Origin: QYOJ01 sp043810345
GTDB taxonomy: Bacteria; Bacteroidota; Bacteroidia; Bacteroidales; FEN-979
NCBI GenBank assembly: GCA_043810345.1
Contig: JBDROF010000043.1
Span: 1-64,000 of the forward strand
Direction of reading: 5' to 3'
DNA length: 64,000 bases
Made by a program: the position numbers and the translations under genes. Within the stretch, counting starts at the first letter, position 1. Every line of letters starts with the position of its first letter. Shown here one piece after another: positions 54,683 to 62,625 of the stretch. A model generated the notes under the pieces. The model ran no database searches, was not told the DNA's origin, and was given only the letters and a program-made list of their open reading frames with translations.

Positions 54683-56788
54683 TTATGGCTTGGGTGTTGA
54701 ATCAGGTTTTGGTTTCCTGGAAATTCGTTTCGGTTTAGGTTTGGTCACAGCCTGGATACTGACGGGAAGTAGTTTCTCCTCCTCCTTGCCGAAGGGACGT
54801 TTCCCGAAGACATGCTCCAGGTCCTCCCGGAAGATCACTTCCTTCTCTTGCAATACTTTGGCCAGCTGTTCCAGCTGCTCTTTGTGCTGTAAAATGAGTT
54901 TCTTTGCCCGTTTGTAGGCTGTTTCCACGATCTGTCTGACCTCTTTGTCGATCACCTCGGCGGTCTTTTCCGAGTAAGGTTTGTGGAAAGTGTATTCCGA
55001 CTGCCCGCTGGAGTCGTAATAGCTGATGTTGCCGATCTCTTTGTTCAGCCCGAAGTAGACTACCATAGCATACGACTGCTTGGTCACTTTTTCCAAATCG
55101 TTCAGAGCGCCGGTGGAGACTTTTCCAAAGAAGACCTCCTCGGATGCCCTACCCCCAACAGCAGCGGTAATCTCATCGAACATCTGTTCAAAGGTGGTGA
55201 GCTGACGCTCTTCCGGAAGGTACCAGGCAGCTCCCAGGGTTTTGCCGCGAGGAATAATGGACACCTTCACCAGTGGATGGGCATGTTCCAGTAGCCAGCT
55301 GATTGCAGCATGACCCGACTCGTGGTAGGCAATGACCTTCTTTTCGTAGGCGGAGATGATCTTGCTTCGTTTCTCCAGCCCACCTACAATCCGGTCGATA
55401 GCATCCATGAAGTCCTGCTTCTGGATGATCTTTTTGTCTTTACGGGCGGCAATCAGGGCCGATTCATTGCACACATTGGCGATATCGGCACCGGAAAAAC
55501 CGGGAGTCTGACGGGCCAGGAAATCGACATCAACCTCCGTATCCAGTTTCAGCGGTTTCAGGTGAACCTTGAAAATAGCCTTCCGCTCCTCCAGGTCGGG
55601 AAGCTCAATGTAGATCTGGCGGTCGAAACGGCCGGCCCGCATCAGAGCGCGGTCCAGGACATCGGCCCGGTTGGTGGCTGCCAGGATGATCACACCGGCG
55701 TTGGTGGCAAAGCCGTCCATCTCGGTCAGGAGCTGGTTCAGGGTGTTCTCCCGTTCATCGTTGGCGCCGGTGATCTGGTTCCGGCCACGGGCACGACCAA
55801 CAGCATCGATCTCATCGATGAAGATGATGCACGGGGCCTTCTCTTTCGCCTGACGAAAGAGATCACGGACGCGGGAGGCACCGACACCGACAAACATCTC
55901 CACGAAATCGGATCCGGAGATGGAGAAGAACGGAACCTTTGCTTCACCTGCAACCGCTTTGGCCAGCAGGGTTTTACCGGTACCCGGCGGACCTATAAGC
56001 AGAGCCCCCTTCGGGATCTTGCCTCCGAGCTGAGTGTATTTGCCGGGATTTTTTAAAAAGTCGACAATCTCCATCACCTCCACCTTGGCCTCTTCCAGTC
56101 CAGCCACATCGTTGAAGGTGACGCTTACACTGGATTCCTTATCGAACAGCTGAGCCTTCGATTTCCCGATGTTAAATATCTGTCCGCCAGCTCCTCCTCC
56201 GCCGCGACTCATGAAACGCATGATCAGAAACCAGGCGCCAATCAGGATTGCGAACGGAATGATGTAACCCAGGATATCGCCAAATACATCTTTGCGGGTG
56301 TCATTGGAGGGAGGGTAGGGGTATTGTTTCTTGAATTCGTCCAGTTCATAAACCGGAACATCCGATCGTACCATTCTTGCAATCAGGGTGTCACGCGAAT
56401 CCTTCAGGAGCGTATTGAAGATCTCTTCCGATCCGATCTGGTAGTAGAACTGGGGATTCTGGGAAGAAGAGCTTTCGAAGCCCTTTTTATTGAACTCCTC
56501 ATAGGCAGTATCAGTCAGCACCTTTTCTTTTTTGATAAAGATCTCGGCCTTCTCTTTGTTGATCACCACGATCTTCTCAATATCCTGCTTCGCAAGCATC
56601 TCTTCCAGGCGGGGCCAGGTGATCTCTTTAACCGGACTGGAATAGTTAAAATACTGAATAGCAATGAAGATGATTGCCAGAATCGCGTAAATCCAGTAAA
56701 AGCTGAATTTAGGTTTCCCCTTTTTCCCGGGAGTTAAACTGGGTGGAAATCCACCCTTGTTTTTGGTATCTTTATCTTTTTCTGCCAT
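54683..56788 (-). CDS. ftsH: ATP-dependent zinc metalloprotease FtsH
   Basis: 701 residues. Two membrane segments (about 29-47 and 173-193) flank a periplasmic loop. Walker A GPPGTGKT at 266-273, Walker B IIFIDEIDAVG near 321-331, SRH region AGRFDRQIYI, and the zinc site H489-E-S-G-H493. Degrades membrane and short-lived cytosolic proteins. The tail is rich in Lys and Pro (KPKPKRISRKPKP). It lies 15 nt before the LUD gene. Confidence 0.98.
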   Translation of the reverse strand: MAEKDKDTKNKGGFPPSLTPGKKGKPKFSFYWIYAILAIIFIAIQYFNYSSPVKEITWPRLEEMLAKQDIEKIVVINKEKAEIFIKKEKVLTDTAYEEFNKKGFESSSSQNPQFYYQIGSEEIFNTLLKDSRDTLIARMVRSDVPVYELDEFKKQYPYPPSNDTRKDVFGDILGYIIPFAILIGAWFLIMRFMSRGGGGAGGQIFNIGKSKAQLFDKESSVSVTFNDVAGLEEAKVEVMEIVDFLKNPGKYTQLGGKIPKGALLIGPPGTGKTLLAKAVAGEAKVPFFSISGSDFVEMFVGVGASRVRDLFRQAKEKAPCIIFIDEIDAVGRARGRNQITGANDERENTLNQLLTEMDGFATNAGVIILAATNRADVLDRALMRAGRFDRQIYIELPDLEERKAIFKVHLKPLKLDTEVDVDFLARQTPGFSGADIANVCNESALIAARKDKKIIQKQDFMDAIDRIVGGLEKRSKIISAYEKKVIAYHESGHAAISWLLEHAHPLVKVSIIPRGKTLGAAWYLPEERQLTTFEQMFDEITAAVGGRASEEVFFGKVSTGALNDLEKVTKQSYAMVVYFGLNKEIGNISYYDSSGQSEYTFHKPYSEKTAEVIDKEVRQIVETAYKRAKKLILQHKEQLEQLAKVLQEKEVIFREDLEHVFGKRPFGKEEEKLLPVSIQAVTKPKPKRISRKPKPDSTPKP

Positions 56789-56823
56789 TCTGTCTAACTA
56801 ACGTATGTTGGAGACCTTCTTTG

Positions 56824-57204
56824 TCAGGGCGATTCAATCCTCATAACCCTGGCGTCACCCCACAACTGCTCCAGGTTATAGAAGTTTCTTCGGGAATTCT
56901 GAAAGATGTGGACCACCACGCTGACATAGTCAATCAAAATCCATTCCGCGTTCTCAAATCCCTCCCGGTGCCATGGAGAGTCACCTTTCTCTTTTTTCAC
57001 CTCTACGATCACGGCATCAGCAATCGCTTCTATCTGGGTACGCGAGGTGCCATGACAAATCACAAAGGCATCGCACACAGCGTGATTCAGGTTTGAAAAG
57101 TCAAGCACAACAGGATCTTTTGCTTTCTTATCAAGCATCCCTTTGAGGATCGCCTGGATGATTGGTTCCGATTCACGCTTGGGTTCCGTTGTCTTTCTGG
57201 GCAT
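56824..57204 (-). CDS. rsfS: ribosomal silencing factor RsfS
   Basis: 126 residues: KDPVVLDFSNLNHAVCDAFVICHGTSRTQIEAIAD-type core, GDSPWHREGFENAEWILIDYVSVVVHIFQ. Binds L14 of the large subunit and blocks subunit joining when nutrients are low. It is 35 nt before ftsH and is the first gene of the operon. Confidence 0.96.
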   Translation of the reverse strand: MPRKTTEPKRESEPIIQAILKGMLDKKAKDPVVLDFSNLNHAVCDAFVICHGTSRTQIEAIADAVIVEVKKEKGDSPWHREGFENAEWILIDYVSVVVHIFQNSRRNFYNLEQLWGDARVMRIESP

Positions 57205-57232
57205 GAAGGAGTATTACGACCTGCAAAGGTAG

Positions 57233-57943
57233 TTAAAAGTTTGGTTTCAGGGTATATTTCTGGTAGAACTCGTTGATGGCCTTCACAGCTTCTTCGGCCG
57301 TATTCACCAGGATAAAGAGGTCGAGATCCTCAGGGGAGATGTTGTGGGCCTCAAGCAACACCTTTTTCACCCAATCCACGAACCCCATCCAATAATCCTT
57401 GACCACAAGGATAATGGGGAATGGTGCCAGCTTTTTGGTCTGGATGAGCGTGATGGCTTCAGTCATCTCATCAAGTGTGCCGAAACCTCCGGGCAGACAA
57501 ATGAACCCCATCGAATACTTCATGAACATTGTCTTCCGGATGAAGAAGTAATCGAAGGTGATCAGCTTGTTGCTGTCGATAAACGGATTGGGTTTCTGCT
57601 CGAAGGGCAATGCGATATTCAGACCTACTGATTTTCCCCCTGCGAAATGCGCCCCCTTGTTGGCCGCCTCCATGATTCCCTGTCCTCCTCCCGTGATGAT
57701 GCCAAAGCCACTCTTCGTCAGCAAGTAGGCGATCTCCTCGGTGAGTTTATAATATTTGTGATTATCGAGAGTACGGGCAGAACCAAAGATGGAGACACAG
57801 GGGCCGATCCGGGTCAGCTTCTCAAACCCTTCCACCATCTCTGACATCACCTTGAAGATCTCCCAGGTGTCATAGCTGATGGTCTCCGACCAGGTCTTCT
57901 CTTCAAACTTGCTCTTCAGCATCTCGCGATCGTCGATGTTCAT
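57233..57943 (-). CDS. LOG family protein (TIGR00730)
   Basis: 236 residues. Contains SIFGSARTLDNHKYY, GIITGGGQGIMEAANKGA and the LOG motif PGGFGTLDEMTEAITLIQTKK. LOG proteins hydrolyse nucleoside 5'-monophosphates such as cytokinin ribotides to a free base and ribose phosphate; here the natural substrate is unknown. It is downstream of uvrA on the same strand with an octamer array between. Confidence 0.93.
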   Translation of the reverse strand: MNIDDREMLKSKFEEKTWSETISYDTWEIFKVMSEMVEGFEKLTRIGPCVSIFGSARTLDNHKYYKLTEEIAYLLTKSGFGIITGGGQGIMEAANKGAHFAGGKSVGLNIALPFEQKPNPFIDSNKLITFDYFFIRKTMFMKYSMGFICLPGGFGTLDEMTEAITLIQTKKLAPFPIILVVKDYWMGFVDWVKKVLLEAHNISPEDLDLFILVNTAEEAVKAINEFYQKYTLKPNF

Positions 57944-57976
57944 GGCAGTACTAATTTAGGTGAGACAAATATACTA

Positions 57977-58030
57977 AAATAGCGAAATAGCGAAATAGCG
58001 AAATAGCGAAATAGCGAGATAGCGAAAAGC
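57977..58030. repeat. octamer array AAATAGCG x6
   Basis: Five AAATAGCG, one AGATAGCG and degenerate AAAAGCG units. Inverse of the TATTTCGC family at 14716 and 62530. It lies between uvrA and the LOG gene. Confidence 0.9.
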
Positions 58031-58035
58031 GAAAA

Positions 58036-58049
58036 GCCAACTGCCAACT
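58036..58049. repeat. heptamer array GCCAACT x2
   Basis: Two units GCCAACT followed by GCCCCCT. It ends 5 bp from the uvrA stop codon. Confidence 0.6.
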
Positions 58050-58054
58050 GCCCC

Positions 58055-60913
58055 CTAATTGGATGCCAGAAACCCCTTCAAATGCAACGCTGTATACCCC
58101 ATGCCGCTCTGCACTACCTCCTCCGGCGTACCCTCGGCAATGATCTCCCCACCTCTCTCTCCTCCTTCGGGACCCAGGTCGATGATGTGATCGGCGGTCT
58201 TGATCACCTCCATGTTGTGCTCAATCACCAGCACGGTGTTCCCCTTTGTGACCAGTTTATTCAGGACACAGAGCAGCACCTTCACATCTTCGAAATGGAG
58301 ACCGGTAGTAGGTTCGTCAAGGATGTACAGGGTATTCCCGGTATCGGTCTTGGAGAGCTCCGAAGCCAGCTTCACACGCTGCGCCTCTCCTCCGGAGAGT
58401 GTGGTAGATTGCTGTCCCAGGGTGATGTAACCCAGCCCCACCTCCTGCAGGGTCTCGATCTTCTTGACGATCATCGGGATCGCTTTGAAAAACTCCACGG
58501 CCTGGTTGATGGTCATGTTGAGGAGGTCGTTGATCGACTTCCCTTTGTATCGGACCTCCAACGTCTCCCGGTTGTACCTCCGGCCCTGGCAGGTTTCACA
58601 AAGGACGTATACATCGGGGAGGAAGTTCATTTCGATGACTCGTAATCCTGCGCCCTTGCAGGTTTCGCAACGACCGCCCTTCACGTTGAAGGAAAAACGT
58701 CCGGGTTTGTATCCCCGGATCTTCGATTCCGGGAGATTAGCGTAGAGTTTCCGGATCTCATCAAACGCTTTGGTATAGGTGGCCGGGTTTGACCGGGGCG
58801 TCCGGCCAATGGGCGACTGGTCGATCTCAATGACCTTGTCAATATTTTTGATTCCCTCCAGGGAGCCGTAGGGCAGCGGTTTCTTGTTGGATTTATAGAA
58901 ATGGTGACTGAGAATAGGGTAGAGGGTCTCGTTGATCAGGGAGGATTTCCCACTTCCCGAAAGGCCGGTCACACAGATCAGTTTCCCCAGGGGAAGTGGC
59001 AGAGTGAGTTCCTTGAGATTATGCCCGGCGGCCCCTTTCAGGAGGAGTATCTTGCCGTTGCCAGGACGTCGCGATGAGGGTACCTGTATCCTCAGTTTGC
59101 CGCTCAGGTATTTTCCGGTGAGGTGATCGTTCTGCATGATCTCCTCCGGAGTGCCATGAGCTACGATCTTACCACCGTGGATCCCTGCAAACGGACCAAT
59201 GTCAATGATGTAATCAGCATGCAGGATGGTCTCCTGATCATGCTCTACCACGATCACCGAATTGCCGGTATCACGCAGGCTTTGCAGTGCTTTGATCAGT
59301 TTCAGGTTGTCATGCTGGTGAAGCCCGATGCTGGGTTCATCGAGGATATAGAGGACCCCAACCAGCTGCGAGCCAATCTGGGTAGCAAGTCTGATGCGCT
59401 GGCTCTCTCCGCCTGAAAGACTCCTGGCTGTCCGATTCAGCGTCAGATACCCAATACCAACGTCCAGTAAAAACCTGATCCTGTTCTGTATCTCCCGTAT
59501 GATCTCGTAGGCGATGATCTTTTTCCGGTCATCGAGACGACCCTGCAATTGCCCGAACCATGCATACAGGTTGACAAGATCCATCGCCGAGAGTTCAGCG
59601 ATATTTTTGCCGTCGATCTTAAACCATAGAGACTCTTTTTTTAAACGGGCGCCCTGGCAATCCGGACAAGGTTTTTTGTTCATGAAGCTGCTTACCCACT
59701 TCATGATGCCGGCTGGCGCAGCTTCGGCGTGCTGGGAATTGATGAAATTCACCACACCCTCAAAGTTAAGGGAGTAAGTGGAAGTGACACCGAGGTAATC
59801 GTTTTTGACCTTGAACACTTCCTCTGAACCATACAGAATGACGTTGATGGCGTGCTCGGGAATCTCTGAAATCGGGGTGTTGATGGTGAATTGGTATTTG
59901 TCTCCAATCGTCTCCATCTGTTTAAAAATCCAGTTATTTTTATACTCCCCGAGGGGTACAATACCCCCTCTCCGGATGCTTTTGCTCCTGTCGGGAATGA
60001 TCTTCCTGATATCGATCTCTGAGATAGTACCAAGTCCGTTGCAATGAGGGCAGGCCCCGTAGGGCGAGTTGTAGGAGAAGGTATTGGGTTCCGGCTCGTT
60101 GTAGGAGATCCCGGTCGTAGGACACATCAGCAAACGGCTGTAATGACGGGATTCCGATGAGCCTGGCAGGAATATCATCAACTGCTCTTTGCCATGCTTC
60201 ATCGCCAGGGCAACCGATTGAGCCAGTCTTTTCCCCGCCTCCTCTTTCACCAGGATCTGGTCGATCACGATTTCAATATCATGGATTTTGTACCGGTCAA
60301 GCTGCAGGCCGTTGGTTATCTCCTGGATCTCACCATCTACGCGGACTTTCAGGAAACCCTGTTTCCGGATCTGCTCGAATAGTTCGCGGTAATGCCCTTT
60401 TCTCCCTTTGACCACAGGTGCCAGGATGAGGAGCTCTTTACCGGCATGATTGGAGAAGATCAGGTTCACAATCTGTGGTTCGGTATAGCGGATCATCTTC
60501 TCCCCGGTGTTGTATGAGTAGGCATCGCTGACCCGGGCATACAACAACCGGAGAAAATCATAGATCTCAGTGATCGTGCCCACTGTGGAACGTGGATTCC
60601 GGCTGGCCGCCTTCTGTTCAATAGAGATGACCGGACTCAGTCCGTTGATCTTGTCTACGTCGGGCCGTTCCAGGTTTCCGATGAATTGCCGGGCATAAGC
60701 GGAGAAGGTTTCCATATACCGTCGTTGGCCTTCGGCATAGACCGTGTCAAAGGCGAGCGAAGATTTACCACTGCCGCTCAACCCGGTGATGACCACCAAC
60801 TTGTTTCGGGGAATGGTGACGTCGATGTTTTTCAGGTTATGAACCCGTGCTCCATAAATCTCCAGCTGTTCTTCCACCGTACTCTTTCTCTTCTGCTTAG
60901 TGAATCTGGTCAA
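58055..60913 (-). CDS. uvrA: excinuclease ABC subunit A
   Basis: 952 residues. Two ATPase halves: Walker A TGLSGSGKSSLAFDTVYAEG near residues 44-63 and TGLSGSGKSSLINETLYP later; signatures LSGGESQRIRLA and LSGGEAQRVKLA; zinc module CETCKGAGLRVIEM with CETCQGRRYN. The first zinc module has CPTTGISY in place of C-x2-C, the usual Bacteroidota variant. Recognises bulky lesions in nucleotide excision repair. Overlaps the transglycosylase gene by 17 nt. Confidence 0.98.
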   Translation of the reverse strand: MTRFTKQKRKSTVEEQLEIYGARVHNLKNIDVTIPRNKLVVITGLSGSGKSSLAFDTVYAEGQRRYMETFSAYARQFIGNLERPDVDKINGLSPVISIEQKAASRNPRSTVGTITEIYDFLRLLYARVSDAYSYNTGEKMIRYTEPQIVNLIFSNHAGKELLILAPVVKGRKGHYRELFEQIRKQGFLKVRVDGEIQEITNGLQLDRYKIHDIEIVIDQILVKEEAGKRLAQSVALAMKHGKEQLMIFLPGSSESRHYSRLLMCPTTGISYNEPEPNTFSYNSPYGACPHCNGLGTISEIDIRKIIPDRSKSIRRGGIVPLGEYKNNWIFKQMETIGDKYQFTINTPISEIPEHAINVILYGSEEVFKVKNDYLGVTSTYSLNFEGVVNFINSQHAEAAPAGIMKWVSSFMNKKPCPDCQGARLKKESLWFKIDGKNIAELSAMDLVNLYAWFGQLQGRLDDRKKIIAYEIIREIQNRIRFLLDVGIGYLTLNRTARSLSGGESQRIRLATQIGSQLVGVLYILDEPSIGLHQHDNLKLIKALQSLRDTGNSVIVVEHDQETILHADYIIDIGPFAGIHGGKIVAHGTPEEIMQNDHLTGKYLSGKLRIQVPSSRRPGNGKILLLKGAAGHNLKELTLPLPLGKLICVTGLSGSGKSSLINETLYPILSHHFYKSNKKPLPYGSLEGIKNIDKVIEIDQSPIGRTPRSNPATYTKAFDEIRKLYANLPESKIRGYKPGRFSFNVKGGRCETCKGAGLRVIEMNFLPDVYVLCETCQGRRYNRETLEVRYKGKSINDLLNMTINQAVEFFKAIPMIVKKIETLQEVGLGYITLGQQSTTLSGGEAQRVKLASELSKTDTGNTLYILDEPTTGLHFEDVKVLLCVLNKLVTKGNTVLVIEHNMEVIKTADHIIDLGPEGGERGGEIIAEGTPEEVVQSGMGYTALHLKGFLASN

Positions 60914-61907
60914 TTTTTAGTGTGTCGTGAAAAAAGGTCTCCGATGCTTCCCTTTCCGAATAGGAGGATACCGAAAGCGCATTTTTCTCAGGTAACGTAA
61001 GGATATAGATCCGGCGCGACTTATTCGGGAGGGAATATCCGTGTATCCATGGATTGAACTCCCGGATGATCCGGTAAGTAATCCCCATTTCCCTGGCAAA
61101 GACAGGAAGGTCCTTGATGGTGGTATCCACCACCATCGTATAGGTCTTGATGGGTGGATAAAAATCCGATTCCCGGAGATAGAATCCATACCTTGATGGA
61201 TTTGCATAGATCTCTTTGGCAGCCAGGATACGGTAGATATAACGAGCCGTCTCTTCATTCAGATAGAGTTCATAGAAATTGGAGACCTTCTGGTTCTCAA
61301 GCGCCCGCTCCATCCCGTTAAAACCCCTGTTGTAAGCTGCTGCTGCCAGGGTCCAATTGCCGAAGGAATCGTGCGCCTCCTGCAGGTATTTGCAGGCAGC
61401 CTCGGTTGCTTTGATCAGATTGTACCGTTCATCGATCTCTGAGTTCACCTCCAAACCGTATTTCCGGCCGGTCGATGGGAGGAACTGCCACATTCCTTCG
61501 GCGCCGGCCGGCGAGATTGCGTTCCCCAGGTTACTTTCAACGATTGCCAGGAATTTGAAGTCGCCGGGGATGTTGTTCTTCTTCAGGATCGGTTCAATCA
61601 TTGGGAAATACCGGTGAGCCCGCTTGAACATCTGCTGGGTGGTGGAGTGCATAAAAGTAAAGGCCAGGATCTCCCGGTCGAGGCTCTCACGTACCAGCAG
61701 CTCCTCCAGAGGCACTCTTTCTCCCGCAAATTCAGCCTTTTCCGGAAGTTCAGGGGTGAAGATCTTATAATGTCGCTGAAACGCCCCCCTGTATTCCCGT
61801 TCCGGATCCTGTTTGTCCCCAATGGCAAAAATAAAAACTCCGGATAACCCAACAGCCACAACAATCGGAACAAGAAGTGCAATATATTTCTTTACCATAG
61901 ATTTCAT
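60897..61907 (-). CDS. MltD-like lytic transglycosylase
   Basis: 336 residues with an N-terminal membrane segment (YIALLVPIVVAVGLSGVFIF). The SLT domain has the catalytic E124 in VESNLGNAISPAGAEGMWQF, then AAAAYNRGFNG. It lacks clear LysM repeats seen in E. coli MltD; the C-terminal part (TYTMVVDTTIKDLPVFAREMG) resembles a single degenerate LysM. Cleaves peptidoglycan. Coupled to uvrA by overlap. Confidence 0.9.
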   Translation of the reverse strand: MKSMVKKYIALLVPIVVAVGLSGVFIFAIGDKQDPEREYRGAFQRHYKIFTPELPEKAEFAGERVPLEELLVRESLDREILAFTFMHSTTQQMFKRAHRYFPMIEPILKKNNIPGDFKFLAIVESNLGNAISPAGAEGMWQFLPSTGRKYGLEVNSEIDERYNLIKATEAACKYLQEAHDSFGNWTLAAAAYNRGFNGMERALENQKVSNFYELYLNEETARYIYRILAAKEIYANPSRYGFYLRESDFYPPIKTYTMVVDTTIKDLPVFAREMGITYRIIREFNPWIHGYSLPNKSRRIYILTLPEKNALSVSSYSEREASETFFHDTLKIDQIH

Positions 61908-61919
61908 TGAATTAAAATT

Positions 61920-61940
61920 CAGTCCTCAGTCCTCAGTCTA
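61920..61940. repeat. heptamer array CAGTCCT x3
   Basis: Units CAGTCCT, CAGTCCT, CAGTCTA, close to the start of the transglycosylase gene. Same family as 24335 and 35138. Confidence 0.8.
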
Positions 61941-61961
61941 CAATTACCGTTTCGTCATTTC

Positions 61962-61985
61962 GCTACCTCGCTACCTCGCCACAAG
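61962..61985. repeat. octamer array GCTACCTC x3
   Basis: Two GCTACCTC and a GCCACAAG. It ends one base from the rfbC stop codon. Same family as 36199 and, inverted, 17187. Confidence 0.8.
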
Positions 61986-61986
61986 C

Positions 61987-62529
61987 TCAAAAATTGCTCT
62001 GAAAGTCTGCAAACACCGGCGCCACCATATCCTTCGGTGAGATCACCGGGTCCTTGATTCCCCAATCTATATTCAGGTCCGGATCATTCCACCGGATAGC
62101 GCCTTCCGATTCTTTATTGTACACATTTGTGCATTTGTAGAAGAAGATCGTATCATCTTCCAGGGTCAGAAACCCATGCGCAAAACCGGTCGGAATCCAA
62201 TACATCCACTTGTTATGTCCGGATAAAACAATGGAAGACCATTGACCATACGTTGGCGATCCCTTCCGGATATCCACCGCCACATCCAACACCGACCCGC
62301 GCATCACTCTCACCAGTTTCCCCTGGGCGAACGGAGGATTCTGGAAGTGTAATCCCCGCAGCACCCCTCGCTTCGACTTCGATTCGTTGTCCTGTACAAA
62401 GGTCACATCAACCCCATGAGCCAGGAACTTCGCCTGGTTAAAGGACTCAAAGAAATAGCCCCGCTCATCCTCATACACATCCGGCTTGATGATTAAAAGA
62501 CCTTCCAGCGGTGTCTTTATAATTTCCAT
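61987..62529 (-). CDS. rfbC: dTDP-4-dehydrorhamnose 3,5-epimerase
   Basis: 180 residues. Cupin epimerase of dTDP-L-rhamnose synthesis. Motifs: RGYFFESFNQAKF, the catalytic H61 in LRGLHFQNPPFAQGKLVRV, YWIPTGFAHGFLTLED, and Y131 near FFYKCTN. No other rml gene is near. The complete leader, from the previous stop to this start, is an octamer array, so any ribosome site must lie in repeat DNA. Confidence 0.96.
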   Translation of the reverse strand: MEIIKTPLEGLLIIKPDVYEDERGYFFESFNQAKFLAHGVDVTFVQDNESKSKRGVLRGLHFQNPPFAQGKLVRVMRGSVLDVAVDIRKGSPTYGQWSSIVLSGHNKWMYWIPTGFAHGFLTLEDDTIFFYKCTNVYNKESEGAIRWNDPDLNIDWGIKDPVISPKDMVAPVFADFQSNF

Positions 62530-62625
62530 TATTTCGCTATTTCACCATTTCACCACATCACCACCGCACCACCGCACCACTGCACCACCGCACCACTGCA
62601 CCACCGCACCACCGCACCACCGCAC
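62530..62625. repeat. chimeric octamer array (TATTTCGC, CATTTCAC, CACATCAC, CACCGCAC) x12
   Basis: Twelve 8-bp units in perfect phase. It starts as TATTTCGC and TATTTCAC, changes to CATTTCAC and CACATCAC, and ends as CACCGCAC/CACTGCAC. It links two families that are separate elsewhere (14716 and 12138). It spans exactly from the rfbC start codon to the lpd stop codon, sharing its last base with that stop. Confidence 0.95.

Noticed and set aside
55310..56056. 248-codon plus-strand frame opposite ftsH
   Set aside because: Antisense shadow of a conserved gene.
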